From positions 1 through 9,936 of the forward strand of contig DJVR01000017.1 of the NCBI GenBank assembly GCA_002441285.1: a DNA stretch of 9,936 nucleotides, read 5' to 3'. Shown here piece by piece: positions 7,363 to 9,936 of this stretch; the stretch's first letter is position 1, and the number at the start of each line of letters is the position of its first letter. The translations under genes and the position numbers were made by a program. Origin of the DNA: Candidatus Atribacteria bacterium UBA6251. Lineage in GTDB: Bacteria; Atribacterota; Phoenicimicrobiia; Phoenicimicrobiales; Phoenicimicrobiaceae. The notes under the pieces were generated by a model. The model was not told where the DNA came from. It searched no databases and saw only the letters and a program-made list of their open reading frames with translations.

Positions 7363-7538
7363 AATTTAGTTTTATCATTACCAAAATAAATAATTTATGT
7401 TATTAAAATTACTTGGTTTAGTATATCAAATAATTTTTAAAAATTATAGGTAATATATTGTCATTTTAGGTGATTTTTTGTTTAGAAAATTCTACAACTA
7501 TAAGTTTTTTATAAATATTTTAAAAATAAATGCCTTAT

Positions 7539-8171
7539 TTACATTACAAATTTCCTTGCATCCTCAGCGGCAGAGGCTGCATCTGGAGAGTAGCCATCGG
7601 CTCCAATCTGCTCAGCATAATTTTTAGTAATTGGGGCTCCTCCAATCATGATTTTCACCTTATCTCTTAAACCAGCCTCTTCAATAGCTTTAATGATCTT
7701 GGGCATATTAATCATAGTAGTAGTCAAAAGGGCAGACATCCCTACAATATTTGGTTTCTTTTCTCTGATAGCTTCAATAAATTTTTCTTCGCTCACATCT
7801 ACCCCTAAATCTATCACTTCAAAGCCTGCTCCTTCCAGCATCATTTTCACTAAATTCTTTCCGATATCATGTAAGTCTCCTTTAACTGTCCCAATTACTA
7901 CCTTGCCTATATTCTTAACCCCTGTTTCAACCAATTTAGGCTTTAAAACATCCATGCCAGCGTGCATAGCTCGGGCAGCAATTAATACTTCTGGGACATA
8001 TACTTCGTTATTTTTAAATTTAACACCGATGATGTTCATCCCTTTTATTAAACCATTTTCAAGAATATCCTTAGGAGAAAACTGTTTAGATAAAGCCTCT
8101 CGAACAAGCTCTTCTACTTTACTGGCATTACCTTTTTGTAAAGCTTCTGATATTTCATCCAAATTCAACAT
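7539..8171 (-). CDS. Methyltransferase cognate corrinoid protein (B12-binding, MtbC/MttC/MtgC-like)
   Basis: Predicted methyl carrier: binds a corrinoid, accepts a methyl group on Co(I) from a substrate-specific methyltransferase and hands it to a second methyltransferase. Residues about 1-88 form the helical cap domain and 89-210 the Rossmann B12-binding domain. The base-off/His-on motif is intact: Asp99-x-His101-x-x-Gly104 in GDLHDIGKN, with SAL (146-148) and GG (177-178) of the second and third signature. The 210 residues are standard for the family. ATG at 8171 has a near-perfect AGGAGG (8184-8179) seven bases upstream, so it is likely well translated. It follows the broken PocR/AraC regulator by 67 bp on the same strand; the methyltransferase and RACo genes lie further downstream beyond an insertion relic. 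Its substrate-specific partner is not in the window, so MtbC, MttC and MtgC roles cannot be told apart. Confidence 0.95.
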   Translation of the reverse strand: MLNLDEISEALQKGNASKVEELVREALSKQFSPKDILENGLIKGMNIIGVKFKNNEVYVPEVLIAARAMHAGMDVLKPKLVETGVKNIGKVVIGTVKGDLHDIGKNLVKMMLEGAGFEVIDLGVDVSEEKFIEAIREKKPNIVGMSALLTTTMINMPKIIKAIEEAGLRDKVKIMIGGAPITKNYAEQIGADGYSPDAASAAEDARKFVM

Positions 8172-8238
8172 TATATATCCTCCTTAATTTTTTATTACTA
8201 TTGTTTTATAATACCCAATATTTTATAAGATCGATTAG

Positions 8239-9048
8239 TCATCTTTGTATTTTTTTTCTATACTCGGAAGCAGTTACGCCTTCTACCCTTTTAAAAACCT
8301 TACAAAAATAACTCTGGTCCGGATAACCTACCTCAAAAGCAATTTGAGTAGTGCTTTTATCAGTATTTTCTAGTAACCCTTTTGCTTCTTCAATGCGTAC
8401 CTTGGTAAGATAGTTTAAAATCGTAGATCCAGTCTCTTTTTTAAAAATATGGCTTAAGTAATATGGACTTAGATAAACTATCTTACTAATGTTTCGTAGA
8501 GTTATTTTTTTCTTATAATTTGCCCGAATAAATTCCCTGGTCTTTCTAATTATATCTATATTTTTAATGTTTCTGTTTTCGTAAACAGATTCAGTAAATC
8601 TATCCAGCACCTTTACAATCCAGATACACAACTCTTCAATTGTTCTTAATTTGCCAATTTCCTGGATATATTCAAAATTTAATCCTAAAATCATTTCTAA
8701 TTCAGCCTTAGCTTCTACAGCAGATCTAGAAAGGACCACTGCCAACTCTAGAATGCGAGCTCTAACTAGTTCAATCTGACCCCCATTCTTAAATAATATT
8801 TGACCAAGAATCTCATTTAATACCTCTTTAGCTCCCTCCTTGTCACCCAACCTGACCCTCCGTAATAATTCTCTTTCTGTTTCTAGGGGATAAAGTAAAG
8901 AGATGGAGAGAAAAGAATTTTCATTTTCCTCTTTTTGTTCCAGTAGTTCATTCTCTTTCCTTTTTATTCGCTGAATTTCTTCGGAAATTTTGGCTTGCTG
9001 TAAATACTTTTCCTGACGCAATTTAATATCAACTAACTCCATTTTCAC
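8239..9048 (-). pseudogene. C-terminal part of a frameshifted PocR/AraC-family transcriptional regulator
   Basis: The C-terminal ~100 residues are a complete AraC-type double helix-turn-helix, with LRNISKIVYLSPYYLSHIFK and the second helix-turn-helix ending in IAFEVGYPDQSYFCKVFKR. Before it lies the conserved middle segment of PocR-AraC proteins (YPLETERELL, then VVLSRSAVEAKAE), after a charged, probably coiled-coil stretch near residues 12-43. GTG at 9048 is only the first possible start; it has no good ribosome binding site. The same frame stays open upstream to 9187 and there encodes the end of a PocR sensor domain (LIYLLGLDESAL, then EKVKAAADVLFIIANYL), which shows that this is the downstream half of one gene whose upstream half is at 9146-9478 in another frame. 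If expressed alone it would be a DNA-binding protein without its sensor. Its place just before the corrinoid gene suggests it controlled the methyl-transfer module; PocR relatives usually sense a small molecule linked to corrinoid metabolism. Confidence 0.8.
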
Positions 9049-9145
9049 TAAATAGTTAGCTATAATAAAAAGGACATCAGCCGCAGCTTTTACCTTTTCT
9101 TCTGAGATTATTTCTACTTTCTGAAGGGCTCTTTTTAGGGCTGAC

Positions 9146-9478
9146 TCATCTAACCCTAAAAGATATATTAATTTTTTGAATATCTTTTAATAAAGAAGAG
9201 TCTGGTTCTCTCATTAATACCCCACCAGAAACAAAATTCCCTAAAAGTGTTCCATCACTCCAAAACGGTGCTGACCACTCAATAAGCCCAGCATAACATC
9301 TATATATATTTTGAATTAGTTTACAGAATTCACAAAAATATCGTTTAGTATAAAAAGTTGAAAGAAAATTATTCTTAATGGGTATAAAAATTACTTTAAT
9401 TCCTACTGCTCGATAATAGGAATCTAAGAACCAATTTATGGTATCGACAATTTGAAAATTTTCTTTTTTTTGCAGCAT
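9146..9478 (-). pseudogene. N-terminal PocR sensor-domain part of the frameshifted regulator
   Basis: This 110-residue frame begins MLQKKENFQ at ATG 9478 and holds the start of a PocR ligand-binding domain: YFCEFCKLIQ (47-56), RCYAGLIEWSAP (60-71), DGTLLGNFVSGGVL (75-88). It ends out of frame (NISFRVR, stop at 9148-9146), while the rest of the domain continues in the frame of the AraC part. PocR domains usually have about 25-30 residues, with another cysteine, between the FCKLI and CHAGL motifs; here they nearly touch (residue 57, about 9310), so an in-frame deletion is likely. The usual CHAGL reads CYAGL. No good ribosome binding site precedes the ATG. Family comparisons are from memory. The two lesions suggest a decaying sensor; a homopolymer sequencing error could explain the frameshift but not the deletion. 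Confidence 0.75.
9172..9177 (-). other. Frameshift site: run of six A residues in the regulator gene
   Basis: On the minus strand the sequence reads GATATTC then six A then TTAATA. With five A the frame would run DIQKLIYLLGLDESAL straight into the PocR end and AraC domain; with six it ends at TGA 9148-9146. The break can lie anywhere from about 9186 to 9149, but the homopolymer is the most likely spot. Confidence 0.7.
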
Positions 9479-9936
9479 ACTTTTAAACCGTAATCTACAA
9501 TATCAAAAATATTATTTAAAATTTTACCCCACACAAATTCTTATTTTTATATATTATATAATTATTTTATGTAGTTACAAAGTAAAATGTAAAAATGGAT
9601 TAATTTTTAAATTTTATAATAGATACTATATAGTTTTACCTCATTAATAATCTATTTTTCTCTAATCCTTTTCGATTAATATTTTTTTCTATAACCAATT
9701 AGATATCAGTCTCTTCTTTAGAATAAATTATCCAATAATTTTATATTTTTGAATAAAGATTTATCTTTACTAAATTTTAAATATATTATCCACTTAGATA
9801 TTTAAAAACAATTAGATATAAATAATCTAAACACTAAGATTATAAAAAATTTTTTAATAACATTGCTCATACTAATTCTTGGTTTCTTAGAAATTTATAA
9901 TTGTATTTTTTAAACCCTTATTTGACTGTTAGTTAA
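9479..9936. other. AT-rich stretch without recognisable genes at the right edge
   Basis: No reading frame, tRNA or rRNA was found in these 458 bases. Besides the candidate regulator promoter it holds a scattered short repeat: CAATTAGATAT at 9696-9706 and 9809-9819, and the related ACTTAGATAT at 9792-9801. These may be regulatory sites or simply a result of the extreme base composition. Confidence 0.5.
9553..9580 (-). promoter_or_regulatory. Candidate sigma70-type promoter of the PocR/AraC regulator
   Basis: Read on the minus strand, TTGTAA (9580-9575) and a consensus TATAAT (9558-9553) are 16 bp apart. Transcription would start near 9546, leaving a leader of about 70 bases before ATG 9478. 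The position and both boxes are good, though the surrounding DNA is very AT-rich. Confidence 0.45.

Larger units (their letters stand above)
6702..7538. other. Long intergenic gap between methyltransferase and corrinoid protein genes
   Basis: This 837-bp gap has no intact gene. Its outer parts (6702-6795 and 7363-7538) are extremely AT-rich and include a perfect 16-bp palindrome of T/A bases (7431-7446). The middle (about 6796-7362) is clearly richer in GC, about 40% by hand count over 6841-7320 against 13% over 7381-7440, and carries the insertion relic described separately. I see no convincing promoter for the methyltransferase gene and no strong terminator for the corrinoid gene. Confidence 0.7.

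Noticed and set aside
7380..7446. A/T inverted repeats (ACCAA...TTGGT at 7380-7417 and the 16-bp palindrome 7431-7446) as terminator of the corrinoid gene
   Set aside because: The stems are nearly all A and T, too weak and too far from the stop, with no ordered stem plus T run.
6702..7538. A cobalamin riboswitch in the long gap of a B12-related operon
   Set aside because: I looked for a B12-box-like element before the methyltransferase gene on the minus strand and saw none; GCCACA-like strings in the island lack the surrounding core.
7648..8187. Long plus-strand open frame opposite the corrinoid protein gene
   Set aside because: The minus-strand protein has an intact B12 motif and a strong ribosome binding site; the plus frame is its antisense shadow despite its length.

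Overview
The window is AT-rich bacterial DNA. The only RNA-like or mobile sequence in it is one worn insertion-element relic. The gene set is corrinoid-dependent methyl transfer with an ATP-dependent corrinoid activator, a PocR/AraC-type regulator and bacterial PolX. It points to a strict anaerobe with tetrahydrofolate one-carbon metabolism, such as a low-GC Firmicute or an Atribacterota-like lineage. The phylum is a guess from gene content and cannot be fixed from this sequence alone.

Region 1 (1-3890) is a DNA-maintenance block. A PolX family DNA polymerase with a C-terminal PHP nuclease domain runs on the minus strand (80-1819). It diverges across about 325 bp of AT-rich DNA from a plus-strand pair: a family 4 uracil-DNA glycosylase (2145-2747) and a Nif3/YqfO-type dinuclear metal protein (2799-3890). 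PolX and the glycosylase would fit together in base excision repair. The divergent intergenic region holds two pairs of short direct repeats, a 10-bp palindrome and a candidate promoter.

Region 2 (3999-8171, minus strand) is a methyltetrahydrofolate/corrinoid methyl-transfer module. In transcription order it holds a corrinoid (B12-binding) protein (8171-7539), a methyltetrahydrofolate:corrinoid methyltransferase (6701-5889) and a RACo-type corrinoid reductive activator (5867-3999). The corrinoid protein would carry the methyl group on cobalt, the methyltransferase would exchange it with tetrahydrofolate, and RACo would rescue Co(II) to Co(I). No substrate-specific methyltransferase (MttB/MtgB/MtaB type) is present, so the substrate is unknown. 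The corrinoid gene and the methyltransferase gene are separated by an 837-bp gap. In it lies a GC-richer relic of an insertion sequence (about 6796-7362) with imperfect terminal inverted repeats and fragments of a zinc-ribbon transposase.

Region 3 (8239-9936) is the regulator upstream of the module: a PocR-type sensor domain joined to an AraC-type helix-turn-helix. It is broken by a frameshift at a run of six A residues, and the sensor domain also seems to lack an internal segment of about 28 residues. A good sigma70-like promoter sits in front of it. The last ~450 bases are very AT-rich and without a recognisable gene.

The most interesting points are the decayed sensor next to an apparently intact methyl-transfer module, the insertion relic splitting that module, and the missing substrate methyltransferase.
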